Assembly (NCBI RefSeq): GCF_024721995.1 | Contig: NZ_JANQBC010000001.1 | Location: 434,001 to 498,000, forward strand | Source: Paenibacillus radicibacter | GTDB taxonomy: Bacteria; Bacillota; Bacilli; Paenibacillales; NBRC-103111 | Direction of reading: 5' to 3' | DNA length: 64,000 nt | In this document: one piece after another, positions 24,728 through 33,866 of the stretch | Layout of the letters: every line of letters starts with the position of its first letter | Numbering within the stretch: position 1 is the first letter of the stretch | Made by a program: the position numbers and the translations under genes | The notes under the pieces: model-generated | What the model was told of the DNA's origin: nothing | Databases searched by the model: none | The model's input: the letters and a program-made list of their open reading frames with translations, nothing else

Positions 24728-27700
24728 TTAAACTATGTTTTGTTCTCCCCATTTGATTCGACTATATCCGTCTTCTGTCTTCTCTTTGGTCATTAACATA
24801 TTGAAAATGTTCGCGTCAACTCCGAAACGGTCAAATAATTCTTCATTGTTTATATAATCACTTTTCATGTAGAGGTTAAGTGCTTCCTTGCTAAGGATAA
24901 GCCGAAGAAGGTTGTTTTCGATAGAGTTTTCATATGTTACATAATGAATTTCCTTATTATCTGATTCGGAATCGAAACGCACAAACCTAGCAGTGAATTG
25001 ATGTAAACTAGCTCCATTCCAAGATAATTCGGCAACAATAATTTTATTCACATAATTAATACTGATACTACTTGAAAGTGATTGCTGAGTACAAACTAGG
25101 ATTGGATTTTTTTCTTTTTTCATTTCTACTACCATTTCTTTTCGTTGTTTAAGCGTCATATCTTCCCCTGTAACAACAAATAGTTTTCTATCAGGGAATT
25201 GTGCTCTGATATGATTGGCGTAGCTGTAAACGGTTTTCTTGAAGCGACAACCAATAACCACAGGTTCATTGTCCCATTTTTTAATCATTGAAAATACTTT
25301 TGCAAATTTAGACGAATATCCTGATCCAGTGTATTCATCAAACAAATGTGAAGCGCTACACGAGCGAATAAGCATATTAAGTTGTTGAATAATTTGCAAC
25401 ATTGCATCCTTACGAGGATTTCCAGTCTTGTATATGTTTCTTGCCATTTCATAGAATTCATCAATAATTCTTTTATATAAAGCCTTCTCATGATTGTTAA
25501 ATTTACAGGTATCTTGCAGAATCGTAGCAATGGATCTACCTGTAATTTCTTCGAAAGTTCTTGTAATAATTGTTGAATCAATCATATTTTTCAAAACATC
25601 TTTATTATATATATGTTGAGAATTACTTGAAGCTCCAAACACTGTTATTTTTTCTGGAATGTGGCTTTCTTGAAATAGCTTTTGACCTTTTGTATATTGT
25701 GGGAATGGCTTCATGTAATATTCATTATGTTTCGTAACCAACTCTTTTGTTTTATTGTCTTGTACGTAAGTATACTCACAATGATTAATCATGTTGATTG
25801 AAGCATTAAACATAAGATTAAATTGTGGGAATGCTTCCCCTATTGAATTCCGAACGCTAGTTCCTGTGGTTAATAATTTGAATTTAACAGTTTGAAATAC
25901 ATTGATTGTTGCTTTTGCTCTCTTACTTGATACATTTGCAATACTGTCAGACTCATCTAAAATCAAACCTATTTTATTTGCTTTTAATTTGATGAATTTT
26001 TTAATCTGTTTTTGATACTTAACTAACATATTTAAAGTAATCAGAACTATGTCACCATTTTTGATGTTGGCTATACTTTTTAGCGAATCAATTTTAAAAA
26101 ATGGAATTTTAAAATTAGTTAGTGAAGGTTCAAATGTTCCTGCGATTGCAATAGCTGGTGCAACTATAAACATATTACGAATATTATTATGCTTTAATCT
26201 GTATTGAGCATAGGCAATAGCTGCAAGACTCTTTCCACCTCCACAGTCCCATTGCAATAGGCTTGAACGCTTCTGTAGCACCTTTCCTATATCTTCCTTT
26301 TGTATGGCATTTAATTCGATTACACGCTCATTTTGTTCGTCTAAGAGCTTGAAGTCATTAAGCCATTCTGATATACATGAATTTTTCTGCGCGTCTTGGA
26401 ATTTTTTTGACTGTCTGTTATATGCCTCATTCTTTCTATTTAATAATTTTTTATAACTCTGATCCTCAAATGGATAAATATCATTGAGAATCATGTCATT
26501 GAAACTCATTTCTTTTACTCCTGTAAATTTAGATAAGTAATCTCTGTCCTTTTGAGAATATCCTTTCATTCTCAATCCGTAATTAGTTTTAACGAGGGAT
26601 ATTCTACTTATTTCTTTAATATGTTGATTCTTAATAATGCTCTTCAAATACAATAATACTTTTTCTTTGGTTAATCTTATTTCCATCCACTCAGGAACTG
26701 ACATTCCTTCAGGTTTTAATTGTGTTCTAAATCTATGGATAGTCTCTGTACACTTAGCATAATGGATTGACGTTTTATTACTACGTTTAATATCAAACAA
26801 TAGCTTATCAATTTTAAATTGAAACTCTTGTTCCTCTTTTGTGTTATCAATGACCCCAACATTTTCAAAATACAATTTTGCTTTCAGTTTTTCTTTTTGT
26901 TCTAAAATTGGTTGAATATATTGACTGTGTATAGTGTTCGCTGTTATAAGTGAAAATTCTCGAAGGTCTAAAATTGGTTGGCTGTTATAAGGAGATTCGG
27001 TTATATGTTCACTTTTACGCTGCATAAAGAGAACCTTGGTTTTAAAATTGCTTACTCCGACATTTTTAAACGTATCGTTTGGTAAATTTAGCTGCAACAG
27101 AGCATTAAATCTGTGATTGATCATTTCTATATCAGTTTTATTTGAAAATTCATCTGACAAGAAAGATTCAGGAACCACAATACAAAACAATGCGGAAGGT
27201 TTTAATAAATCAGCAGCTTTTAAACAATAAAACATTTGACTTGATACTTTTTTACCTTCCCATTGGAACCCATCAAGGTTATACGGTGGATTACCGATGA
27301 TCAAGTCAAAACGTGTGAGAGGTGAATACTCCCTAATATCTCCTAGAGTTGCATTGACTGAAGGATAAAGGAATTTCTGAACCTTAAAACTTTTTACGTC
27401 AATTTCATTTGTGTATATGTTTTCTTTACATGGTAACCAATTTAAAAATGCACCATGTCCAGACGTTATATCGCCAATGATATCATGGATTGATGGATTG
27501 AGAGCAATAGACAAAAATCGAGTTAATTCGTAAGGTGTGTAAAACTGCCCTGTTTCTATTTGCTGCTTGGCTTTTGTATACTCATGAAAACTATCATAAT
27601 CATTGAAGGATAATCCATGAAGATGTCCATCTCCTGTATAAGAGGAAAAAACATCCTGAGTTGAAACATTATATTTAGTTGTGAGATTATTTTCAATAAT

Positions 27701-27772
27701 ATGAATGATCTTTTCGTTAATTTCCTTACGTTTATTTTGTGGAATAGTCGTATTTAATATTTGATAAGTCAT
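24728..27772 (-). CDS. N6-adenine DNA methylase fused to an SF2 (SNF2-like) helicase
   Basis: 1014 aa. Residues 70-260: amino-methyltransferase fold with QFYTPYELTRF, SAM-binding DITSGHGAF (101-109) and catalytic NPPY (161-164). About residues 490-960: helicase with Walker A DCGGGKSLAA, Walker B LILDESDS, a TTGTS motif III, and a C-terminal lobe with VVIGCRFKK, VTGEDMT and motif VI QFTARFVRF. Methylase-helicase fusions occur in type I/III-like restriction systems and in phage anti-restriction proteins such as P1 DarB. No nuclease motif is evident, favouring DNA protection or remodelling. Followed in the same direction, though upstream in transcription, by the LPD29 polyvalent protein. Confidence 0.8.
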   Translation of the reverse strand: MTYQILNTTIPQNKRKEINEKIIHIIENNLTTKYNVSTQDVFSSYTGDGHLHGLSFNDYDSFHEYTKAKQQIETGQFYTPYELTRFLSIALNPSIHDIIGDITSGHGAFLNWLPCKENIYTNEIDVKSFKVQKFLYPSVNATLGDIREYSPLTRFDLIIGNPPYNLDGFQWEGKKVSSQMFYCLKAADLLKPSALFCIVVPESFLSDEFSNKTDIEMINHRFNALLQLNLPNDTFKNVGVSNFKTKVLFMQRKSEHITESPYNSQPILDLREFSLITANTIHSQYIQPILEQKEKLKAKLYFENVGVIDNTKEEQEFQFKIDKLLFDIKRSNKTSIHYAKCTETIHRFRTQLKPEGMSVPEWMEIRLTKEKVLLYLKSIIKNQHIKEISRISLVKTNYGLRMKGYSQKDRDYLSKFTGVKEMSFNDMILNDIYPFEDQSYKKLLNRKNEAYNRQSKKFQDAQKNSCISEWLNDFKLLDEQNERVIELNAIQKEDIGKVLQKRSSLLQWDCGGGKSLAAIAYAQYRLKHNNIRNMFIVAPAIAIAGTFEPSLTNFKIPFFKIDSLKSIANIKNGDIVLITLNMLVKYQKQIKKFIKLKANKIGLILDESDSIANVSSKRAKATINVFQTVKFKLLTTGTSVRNSIGEAFPQFNLMFNASINMINHCEYTYVQDNKTKELVTKHNEYYMKPFPQYTKGQKLFQESHIPEKITVFGASSNSQHIYNKDVLKNMIDSTIITRTFEEITGRSIATILQDTCKFNNHEKALYKRIIDEFYEMARNIYKTGNPRKDAMLQIIQQLNMLIRSCSASHLFDEYTGSGYSSKFAKVFSMIKKWDNEPVVIGCRFKKTVYSYANHIRAQFPDRKLFVVTGEDMTLKQRKEMVVEMKKEKNPILVCTQQSLSSSISINYVNKIIVAELSWNGASLHQFTARFVRFDSESDNKEIHYVTYENSIENNLLRLILSKEALNLYMKSDYINNEELFDRFGVDANIFNMLMTKEKTEDGYSRIKWGEQNIV

Positions 27773-27830
27773 CTTTGCACCGTTTTCTAGGAGTTAGCAC
27801 TTACACCAACTCCTATTATGTATTTTATAT

Positions 27831-29927
27831 TTATGCTGATTTTTGAATGTACCCACAATATTCATGAGCAAATTTAGCTGCTAGTTTATTAGTATTAAAT
27901 TCAATTTCTAGTTTTCCGTTTTTCAAAAACTTAATAGACTTTACACTTTTTATTGTTAAAGGCTCATATCGTTCAAAATTGGCTTGATTGCGCTCATTAT
28001 CATATCCGCAGTACTTTCCTATCAATTCAACATTACCAGATGTAGAGCCATCTTCGAAATGTTGTAGTGCCTTGAATACTGACTCATGCTTAGAACCTAA
28101 TCTATATATTTTCCAAATAGAATCATGACGAGCAAAGTATCCATCAAGTATTAATTTAGTATTTTTAATATTTATCTTATCCCCATGACGGAAAATATCT
28201 CTAACTTCTTCCTTTATTTCCTGTTCGGCTTTTTCTGTAAAATTATAGCCTCCAAGCTGCAAATATATTTCGTCAATGATTAATTCATAAGTTACACTTA
28301 AATCATATTTATTTTGAATTTTTTGATAGTCAATAGTTACACTATAATTTTTCATAAAATAAGAGCAAATATACATTATGAAACTATTTTTCATTTCTAT
28401 AATTGCTTCTTCATAATCCCATATTCTCATGCTGTGGTAATGTGCTGTTTTCTGCTCATGGATGTACGCTTCTGACTGTCTGCCGAATTTATTCCCATGT
28501 TCCTTTGCTTGTGTTGAAATTTCTTGAAGTTGTGCATAAAAGTTGGCGTACGTTGAAACGAGCTTTTTATATATTTCTTCTTGTTCCTTGCAAAATTCCA
28601 AGTCATCTGTGGCTATTTTTGAATCTGTTGTTACCTCGATGCTATCAAATTTACTTAGAATGTTATCAAAATTATCAATATTTATTTCTTCTTCCTCCCC
28701 TTGTTCTTGACTAATTCCGAAATCATAATATACAACGTTGTCTGGTTCGATTGGTTCCATATCTGTTAGTGCGTATTTTTCGAAAAAGTCATAATACAGC
28801 TTTTTGTCTTCTTCTGTTATTGCGTATGCTTTTAAAGTATTGTGATATTGTTCCACTGACATATGAGAAGGTTTTTTGTCAACAGTTAAAAATTGTAGCC
28901 AATCTGTAATATGATCTTTAATTGGAGTCTGTTTGTTTTCGTCTTTTTTCTCAACGTCTAAACGTCCCGTGTATGTGTCTCCATCTGTCCAAGTAATGAC
29001 AAACTTTGTTTTATCGTATCCACCTCTAACATTAGATGCAATAAGTCTCACTGATTCTTCAGCTTCTGCAAATGTAGTTACCGTTAAATTATCTTTGATC
29101 ATTGAAGATTCAGACCATAAAAAAGTTATTTCTTTTACTTTTATTTTACCATTGATAATTATAGTATCTGTTAACATTTCATTTTCTTGTTCGGGCTGAT
29201 CTTGTGCTGGTTCTTCTTTCTCATCCTGAGCCTCTACAACATCCTCATTTTCAATTGTTGCTGGCTCCTCTACTGTTATATCATTGAAACTGTCTGTAAA
29301 CATTGTTGCGAATTTTAAACGATCTGGAGTTTGTTTTGCCCACCATACCGAGCTATATGAAGACCAACGAAAACCCATTGCTTTTAAACCTTCAATAACA
29401 TTTGTAGATGGTTTAAATTCAAACTTAATTTCGATTCCATTTTTATCATTGTTTATATTTAAGGTTGCTTGATTGTTATTTTGATTGTTGTTATATGTAT
29501 TAGTTTCGATTTGTACTGTTTCCGCTGCTTCTTCTACTGTCTCAATTGCTGAAGTATTTTGAGCTTCCCACATTCGAGTAATAATTCTATCAAAAGCTCT
29601 TCCTCTCCAATATTGATCATTTATTTCATGTTCCTCCATTTGTGCTTCAACTTCTACTTTGAATTCTGCTGTAAAGTTTGGTTGTGCTGTTACATACATA
29701 TTACCACCACTCAGAATTTCTCCAGTTGCTTCACAACGGCGAACACATGCATATTTATTTGTAATGGCTTCAACTGCTGCTTGAGTAGGAAGGTTATCCC
29801 ATTCTACATTGATGGATGATCCCATGCTGTAGTTTGACGAACGAACAGAGAACTTAACATTCGGAAATGTTGCTTTTAGTTCTTTGCGGATTTCCTGAGC
29901 TACCATTGCTACGCGAGTTTTAGCCAT
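27831..29927 (-). CDS. Polyvalent protein with LPD29-type domain
   Basis: 698 aa. Residues 1-90 (AQEIRKELKATFPNVKFSVR, then GSSINVEWDNLPT) match the LPD29 domain of large polyvalent proteins, which phages and conjugative elements deliver or express early to counter host defence. Residues about 170-215 (FRWSSYSSVWWAKQTP) are the Trp-rich module often found next to it. The centre is acidic and probably disordered (220-260), and the C-terminal 130 residues resemble DUF4942-type proteins. It lies upstream of the methylase-helicase in the same transcript with a 58-base gap, so the two probably act together. Confidence 0.7.
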   Translation of the reverse strand: MAKTRVAMVAQEIRKELKATFPNVKFSVRSSNYSMGSSINVEWDNLPTQAAVEAITNKYACVRRCEATGEILSGGNMYVTAQPNFTAEFKVEVEAQMEEHEINDQYWRGRAFDRIITRMWEAQNTSAIETVEEAAETVQIETNTYNNNQNNNQATLNINNDKNGIEIKFEFKPSTNVIEGLKAMGFRWSSYSSVWWAKQTPDRLKFATMFTDSFNDITVEEPATIENEDVVEAQDEKEEPAQDQPEQENEMLTDTIIINGKIKVKEITFLWSESSMIKDNLTVTTFAEAEESVRLIASNVRGGYDKTKFVITWTDGDTYTGRLDVEKKDENKQTPIKDHITDWLQFLTVDKKPSHMSVEQYHNTLKAYAITEEDKKLYYDFFEKYALTDMEPIEPDNVVYYDFGISQEQGEEEEINIDNFDNILSKFDSIEVTTDSKIATDDLEFCKEQEEIYKKLVSTYANFYAQLQEISTQAKEHGNKFGRQSEAYIHEQKTAHYHSMRIWDYEEAIIEMKNSFIMYICSYFMKNYSVTIDYQKIQNKYDLSVTYELIIDEIYLQLGGYNFTEKAEQEIKEEVRDIFRHGDKINIKNTKLILDGYFARHDSIWKIYRLGSKHESVFKALQHFEDGSTSGNVELIGKYCGYDNERNQANFERYEPLTIKSVKSIKFLKNGKLEIEFNTNKLAAKFAHEYCGYIQKSA

Positions 29928-29980
29928 TATAATTGTCTCCTCATGCGCGTTATGCGCTATGTATTTTGTATTTCTTACTT

Positions 29981-30007
29981 ATTATAATACACGTTTACAT
30001 ATGTAAA
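29981..30007 (-). promoter_or_regulatory. Promoter region of the polyvalent-methylase operon
   Basis: TATAAT (29981-29986, minus strand) follows a 14-bp palindrome TTTACATATGTAAA (29994-30007). The -35 spacing is not ideal (15 or 20 bp), so the palindrome may be an activator or repressor site. Confidence 0.4.
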
Positions 30008-30059
30008 TGCAAGAGTTATTTATCACTTTTCATTTTTTATTTACAATAAAACTGATATT

Positions 30060-30242
30060 TCATCGTATCTTTTGCAAAATCATTTGATGAACTTTATTAG
30101 GAATCTTTACAGGTTTGTTTTGTTTTATGGTTGTCACTTCAATATTTCCGTTTTGATCAAAATCTACATTATATTCTTTCCCTTTTGAATCTGTCAGTTT
30201 CCCATATCCTACAATCATTGTTTTTGTAAATTCCCAAGTCAT
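30060..30242 (-). CDS. Hypothetical small basic protein
   Basis: 60 aa, beta-rich (MTWEFTKTMIVGYGKL), ending KVHQMILQKIR. Ribosome site GGAGGTGG. Repeat 30046-30063 overlaps the stop. Between 30243 and 30506 I see no gene. Confidence 0.5.
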   Translation of the reverse strand: MTWEFTKTMIVGYGKLTDSKGKEYNVDFDQNGNIEVTTIKQNKPVKIPNKVHQMILQKIR

Positions 30243-30506
30243 TTGACCACCTCCAAGTAAGTAATATTATATATCTTCTCAGCTTCCATTTAAACAGCTA
30301 TTTTAACTGTTATTAAACCATGTTAAGCCATTATCATTTGTTTCAACTTAGAAATAATAATATATTTACAAATTTTATTTTATGACAATGATTATTACTC
30401 TCATGCATGAAAGACAATGAAAACAGTATTTTATCAAAAGAAAAAAGAAGCTATCAGCCTCTCTTAAATTACAACATTAGATGTTATCATTCAAATGATA
30501 TGTTCA

Positions 30507-30776
30507 TTATTTACTACTTTCATATCTGGTTTTATAATAGTCTTGACACTTTCTACAGTGTCTAGGCTTACCTTTATGCGTCTCTATTGGTTCGATCCAT
30601 TCCCCACCACATTGAGGACATTTGTCATCTTTTATTCGCCTTTCAGTTCGTTTTCTTGCATACTCGCGGTATCTACATCTATCTGAACAGTAACTTTTTT
30701 CTTGTCCATTGTTGTTAGGCATAAACTCATTATTACAATCGACTGTTTTACATGTGATCTTATTGGCTGTCTGCAT
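30507..30776 (-). CDS. Small protein with two zinc fingers
   Basis: 89 aa from ATG 30776 with AAGGAGGACTT upstream. Two Cys clusters: CKTVDC with YCSDRC, then CPQCGG with CRKC. The centre is strongly basic (YREYARKRTERRIKDD). Nucleic-acid binding is likely. It is divergent from the small-RNA locus at 30.8 kb. Confidence 0.6.
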   Translation of the reverse strand: MQTANKITCKTVDCNNEFMPNNNGQEKSYCSDRCRYREYARKRTERRIKDDKCPQCGGEWIEPIETHKGKPRHCRKCQDYYKTRYESSK

Positions 30777-30786
30777 AAGTCCTCCT

Positions 30787-30815
30787 TGATTGTAATTAGT
30801 ATCCATATTATAATA
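30787..30815 (+). promoter_or_regulatory. Promoter of the CRISPR-repeat-like small RNA
   Basis: TTGATT (30787-30792), 17-bp spacer and TATAAT (30810-30815) on the plus strand would start RNA near 30822, three bases before the first repeat-like unit. Confidence 0.6.
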
Positions 30816-30821
30816 TTCTTA

Positions 30822-30969
30822 TAGTCACCTGTTATAAATGGGTGTGGATTGAAGAATATAGTATTTTAATAAAATTGTCGCTCACACTATGTGAGTGTGG
30901 ATTGAAAAACATAATATTTCATTGGAAATTAGAAATCAAAGCCATTAGGAGCATGCCTAGTGGTTTTTA
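30822..30969 (+). ncRNA. Small RNA with two type I-C CRISPR-repeat mimics (candidate RNA anti-CRISPR)
   Basis: Two 47-base units (30825-30871 and 30878-30924) align end to end. The first 31 bases of the second unit have the hallmarks of a type I-C CRISPR repeat: 5' GTCGC, a 5-bp hairpin CTCAC/GTGAG, and the 3' handle GTGGATTGAAA. The first unit is a diverged copy with hairpin CACC/GGTG and the same GTGGATTGAA handle. The gap is far too short for a spacer, there are no cas genes, and the unit has its own promoter and intrinsic terminator (30940-30969). Solitary phage-borne repeats of this kind are known to act as RNA anti-CRISPRs (Racr) by capturing Cas proteins. Function here is inferred from form. 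Confidence 0.6.
30940..30969 (+). terminator. Terminator of the repeat-mimic RNA
   Basis: CCATTAGG pairs with CCTAGTGG (one G-U) across a 6-base loop, then TTTTTA on the plus strand. It overlaps the end of the convergent gene at 30971, only by its tail. Confidence 0.65.
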
Positions 30970-30970
30970 A

Positions 30971-31867
30971 CTATTCCCGCAAAAATACTATGGTCGAAGC
31001 TGTTGACCCGTCTTTAGGAACAACAATAACCTCTTTTGCATGTTCGAACCCTGTGAACGGTTCTAGTTTAATTTCATCTAACATATCTCTGTCTTTTAAT
31101 AATTGAGCAGCAGCATTTATCATATGCGACTCAACTTGCAGTCTTGATCTATAACGAAAATCTGGATCTTCTAACAGAACGGCAATGTAATCTAATACAG
31201 TGCCACTGAACGTTGTTGTACTTGTAAAATATTCGCCGGGAACTGTTAAATCGAGCTTCGGTACTTCTTCCACAACTGCTTTTAGTCCTGCCCCTGTGTA
31301 ATCTTCGTACCGAATGCAATTCCACTGACTCATTCTTCTATGTCTTAATTTATAATACAGTGCCATTTCATATTCGAATAGCGGCTCTGTACTAAAATCG
31401 TCATATATAATGTTTGTATTTCTATCCGCAAAGGAATTTATTTTAATAGCACTTAAAATTGAGTGAGCTTTTGATGTATTAGTATTATAAAACTCAATTT
31501 CAATGTTGAATTTACGTACCACGCTTTCATTTTCTATGTCTTCAAAAATTCTTAAAATAATTTCATCCTTCATTATAGTTCCATCTTTATCTTCGTTTTC
31601 TTCATTAGTAAACCTGAATGTTACATCTTTCAAGTATACTGTATCTTCATCTTTTCCGAGAGAATAGGTTACTTCGGTTTGATAATCATGTCTGTACTCT
31701 AAAGCAATTTCATCTTTTTCATTTAAATATTTCAAAAAAGAATCTAGATTACCTTCGAATAATGCCGGTAATAACTCAGTCTCGCCCGGTAGTTCGTCTA
31801 ATTCGCTTCGAATTGCACTTATGCAATTATTATCTACTACCGTTTGAATTTTTTTAACTAATTTCAT
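30971..31867 (-). CDS. Hypothetical protein, 298 aa
   Basis: Acidic alpha/beta protein (MKLVKKIQTVVDNNCIS; centre RHRRMSQWNCIRYED; end VPKDGSTASTIVFLRE). No family recognised. Convergent with the small-RNA locus. Ribosome site AAAGGGTGAAG before ATG 31867. Confidence 0.6.
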   Translation of the reverse strand: MKLVKKIQTVVDNNCISAIRSELDELPGETELLPALFEGNLDSFLKYLNEKDEIALEYRHDYQTEVTYSLGKDEDTVYLKDVTFRFTNEENEDKDGTIMKDEIILRIFEDIENESVVRKFNIEIEFYNTNTSKAHSILSAIKINSFADRNTNIIYDDFSTEPLFEYEMALYYKLRHRRMSQWNCIRYEDYTGAGLKAVVEEVPKLDLTVPGEYFTSTTTFSGTVLDYIAVLLEDPDFRYRSRLQVESHMINAAAQLLKDRDMLDEIKLEPFTGFEHAKEVIVVPKDGSTASTIVFLRE

Positions 31868-31925
31868 ATCACTTCACCCTTTCATCCTCATCCACTTTTT
31901 GCGGCTTGTTGGAGTCAATTCCATC

Positions 31926-32087
31926 TTAATTTTCCACTCTAAAGTCGTTGTGGTCGATGTTATCGTATCCATTATCAGATATGAATTTTTCTTCATCAAA
32001 ACCAATCAACTCTAATGCTTCATCAGTTGTCATGCTGCGGTTAGTTAGAACCTCACCCACTAAAATATCCTCATAATACATTTTCAT
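31926..32087 (-). CDS. Small acidic phage protein
   Basis: 53 aa from ATG 32087 with AGGGAGCG upstream. A helical MTTDEALELIGFDEEKFI segment is the main visible feature. Driven by the promoter at 32136-32164. Function unknown. Confidence 0.55.
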   Translation of the reverse strand: MKMYYEDILVGEVLTNRSMTTDEALELIGFDEEKFISDNGYDNIDHNDFRVEN

Positions 32088-32135
32088 TTTTATTCGCTCC
32101 CTTTAGGTTCAGTTTTGATTTCTTATCTTGATACT

Positions 32136-32164
32136 AATATAACATATAATTAGTTACATGTAAA
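32136..32164 (-). promoter_or_regulatory. Sigma-A-like promoter
   Basis: Minus strand TTTACA (32159-32164), 17-bp spacer, TATATT (32136-32141), upstream of the 53-aa gene and of 30971-31867. Confidence 0.6.
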
Positions 32165-32187
32165 TAATTATATGTGTGATATTTAGA

Positions 32188-32403
32188 TTATTTTCTAATT
32201 CTTTTGTTTTTCGCATATTCTTCAATTTCAGAACGCAAATAAAGGCGAGTCTTTCGCTGTTCTCCAAACTCTGCAAATGCGTTTATTTGCCCTGTGGCAA
32301 CTGATTGATTAAACGCAGATACTGATTGTCCAGTAATGGTTCTCGCCTCGTCCTGCATAACTAAGTTTTCCTTAATCCATTGTTTAATCCGTTCGTTGTT
32401 CAT
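32188..32403 (-). CDS. Excisionase/MerR-like small HTH protein
   Basis: 71 aa. MQDEARTITGQSVSAFNQSV then TRLYLRSEIEEYAKNKR reads as a winged-HTH of the excisionase type (HTH followed by a wing and a basic tail). Overlaps the start of the AP2-domain gene's end by 20 bases. It may regulate recombination or early transcription. Confidence 0.55.
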   Translation of the reverse strand: MNNERIKQWIKENLVMQDEARTITGQSVSAFNQSVATGQINAFAEFGEQRKTRLYLRSEIEEYAKNKRIRK

Positions 32404-33061
32404 TTTTGAAATCCTCCAAGTATGGTTTGTAATACTTTTCCTCTCCCTTTTCTCGCGCTGCGATAGCTAAATCAATAGTATCGTGTATCCCTAGATAATG
32501 CCTCTCATTTTTAACTGTGATGTTTGCAATGTATCGTATTGATCCATTATTTCCTTTTCGTATTGTTATGCCCTTGTATCCTGTCTTATTGTTTGTCTGT
32601 ACTTTTTGATTAAGCAAAGGGACAAATGCACCGTCTTTATAATGATTCTCTTCATTTTGCGCTTGGAGCGTTTTTATAAAGTCTGAACCGACACAACCGC
32701 AAGATTTTGTATTTTTGCTTACTAAATCTCTAGCAGGAACAGATATACGTTCATTACATTCACACTCACAAATCCAAACAGCGCTACCTTTTATTTTCTT
32801 GTCACTGTCTCTATGTAACACAGTAAGTTGTCCAAACTTTTTATCTGTTAAGTCTTTTGATTTTGGCTTTGAAGCAAGTTCACGACCATAACAACCACAA
32901 GATTTAACTATACCAGTTCTTAGTTTGTAAAAATCAACAACCGTTTCTTCTTTACAATCACACTTACATAATACTCTGCGCTTGCTTTTGACTGATTCAA
33001 CTTCTTTGATTATGACTAATCGCTCATATCTCTGACCTAGAATAATATTATGTTTAGGCAT
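32384..33061 (-). CDS. AP2-domain homing-endonuclease-like protein with zinc fingers
   Basis: 225 aa from ATG 33061 (GAGGTG upstream). Two repeated zinc-binding blocks, each C-x-C-x-C ... SCGC (residues about 32-58 and 97-125), are followed by a C-terminal AP2/ERF-like DNA-binding domain (NNKTGYKGITIRKGNNGS, then ITVKNERHYLGIHDT). This set is typical of phage free-standing homing endonucleases, though an HNH core is not evident. Overlaps the next gene by 20 bases. Confidence 0.7.
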   Translation of the reverse strand: MPKHNIILGQRYERLVIIKEVESVKSKRRVLCKCDCKEETVVDFYKLRTGIVKSCGCYGRELASKPKSKDLTDKKFGQLTVLHRDSDKKIKGSAVWICECECNERISVPARDLVSKNTKSCGCVGSDFIKTLQAQNEENHYKDGAFVPLLNQKVQTNNKTGYKGITIRKGNNGSIRYIANITVKNERHYLGIHDTIDLAIAAREKGEEKYYKPYLEDFKNEQRTD

Positions 33062-33172
33062 ATGACTCACCTCAATGTAACAAGTATAATATTATTATAC
33101 TATCAGATATCTAATATTTGTTGCTATTAAAAAAAAGAGCATAATGATACCTTTCTAAATACAAGTAACATT

Positions 33173-33310
33173 TTATGTGGTTTTTGAAAATTCTTCACCA
33201 CACTTTTTATTTAAACATTTGAATGTATTCTTGCTTTCAAACTTAGTAATCACCGTTTGTACATTAGATACAGCAGATTTATTGCAGTATGGACATAGTA
33301 CTTTGTTCAT
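33173..33310 (-). CDS. Small zinc-ribbon protein
   Basis: 45 aa (MNKVLCPYCNKSAVS) with CPYC and CLNKKC, one zinc ribbon. AAAGGAGTCATT upstream of ATG 33310 is a strong ribosome site. Function unknown. Confidence 0.6.
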   Translation of the reverse strand: MNKVLCPYCNKSAVSNVQTVITKFESKNTFKCLNKKCGEEFSKTT

Positions 33311-33347
33311 GTGAATGACTCCTTTCATATAAAATTAAAATTGTATC

Positions 33348-33569
33348 TTAACAACGTTCAACCGCTAACACTTCTTCGATCATTTCCCATGTGTCTTGGA
33401 CTACCTTATCATCAACCTTGATTTTCTTCTTCTCTAGCCAAATTGTGCAGTTATCAGTATGTATTTCACACACTGGAGATATGGAAAATGTGTATTCGTC
33501 TCCACATACCTCGTAATTCAGGTAGTTATCATCCAGCAACTTTTTTACTTTATTCACGAGTATCATCAT
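33348..33569 (-). CDS. Hypothetical small protein
   Basis: 73 aa (MMILVNKVKKLLDDNYLNYE), AGGAGGAAT upstream. Probably alpha/beta; no family recognised. Confidence 0.5.
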   Translation of the reverse strand: MMILVNKVKKLLDDNYLNYEVCGDEYTFSISPVCEIHTDNCTIWLEKKKIKVDDKVVQDTWEMIEEVLAVERC

Positions 33570-33608
33570 TGTTATTCCTCCTATATTTTGTTTAGTTTCA
33601 ATACAAAT

Positions 33609-33866
33609 TTAATTTGATTTAAATTTGTTATTTTCATCAACTAAATATTGTATTCCATCTTTTTCATATATGACTTGAAGCTTTGGCAAGTGAAAATAAT
33701 TTTTCTCTCTCTTAATTATCACATAATGCCCTATCTTATCTTTGCATATCTTTCTTCTCGCTGCATTGTTTATCGTTGCATGGTTTGTTACATCAACAAT
33801 AGCTTTTAAAATACCGTTCTCCGTTACAAATGATCCTACGTAAATCCATTTAATCTTAGATTCCAT
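33609..33866 (-). CDS. Hypothetical early protein
   Basis: 85 aa from ATG 33866 (AGAGGATG upstream): MESKIKWIYVGSFVTENG. No family recognised. A repeat copy (33892-33909) lies immediately upstream. Confidence 0.5.
   Translation of the reverse strand: MESKIKWIYVGSFVTENGILKAIVDVTNHATINNAARRKICKDKIGHYVIIKREKNYFHLPKLQVIYEKDGIQYLVDENNKFKSN

Noticed and set aside
30825-30924. A true CRISPR array
   Set aside because: Only two repeat-like units separated by about 22 bases, the first strongly diverged, no cas genes and no spacer-sized interval; better explained as an isolated repeat-mimic RNA.
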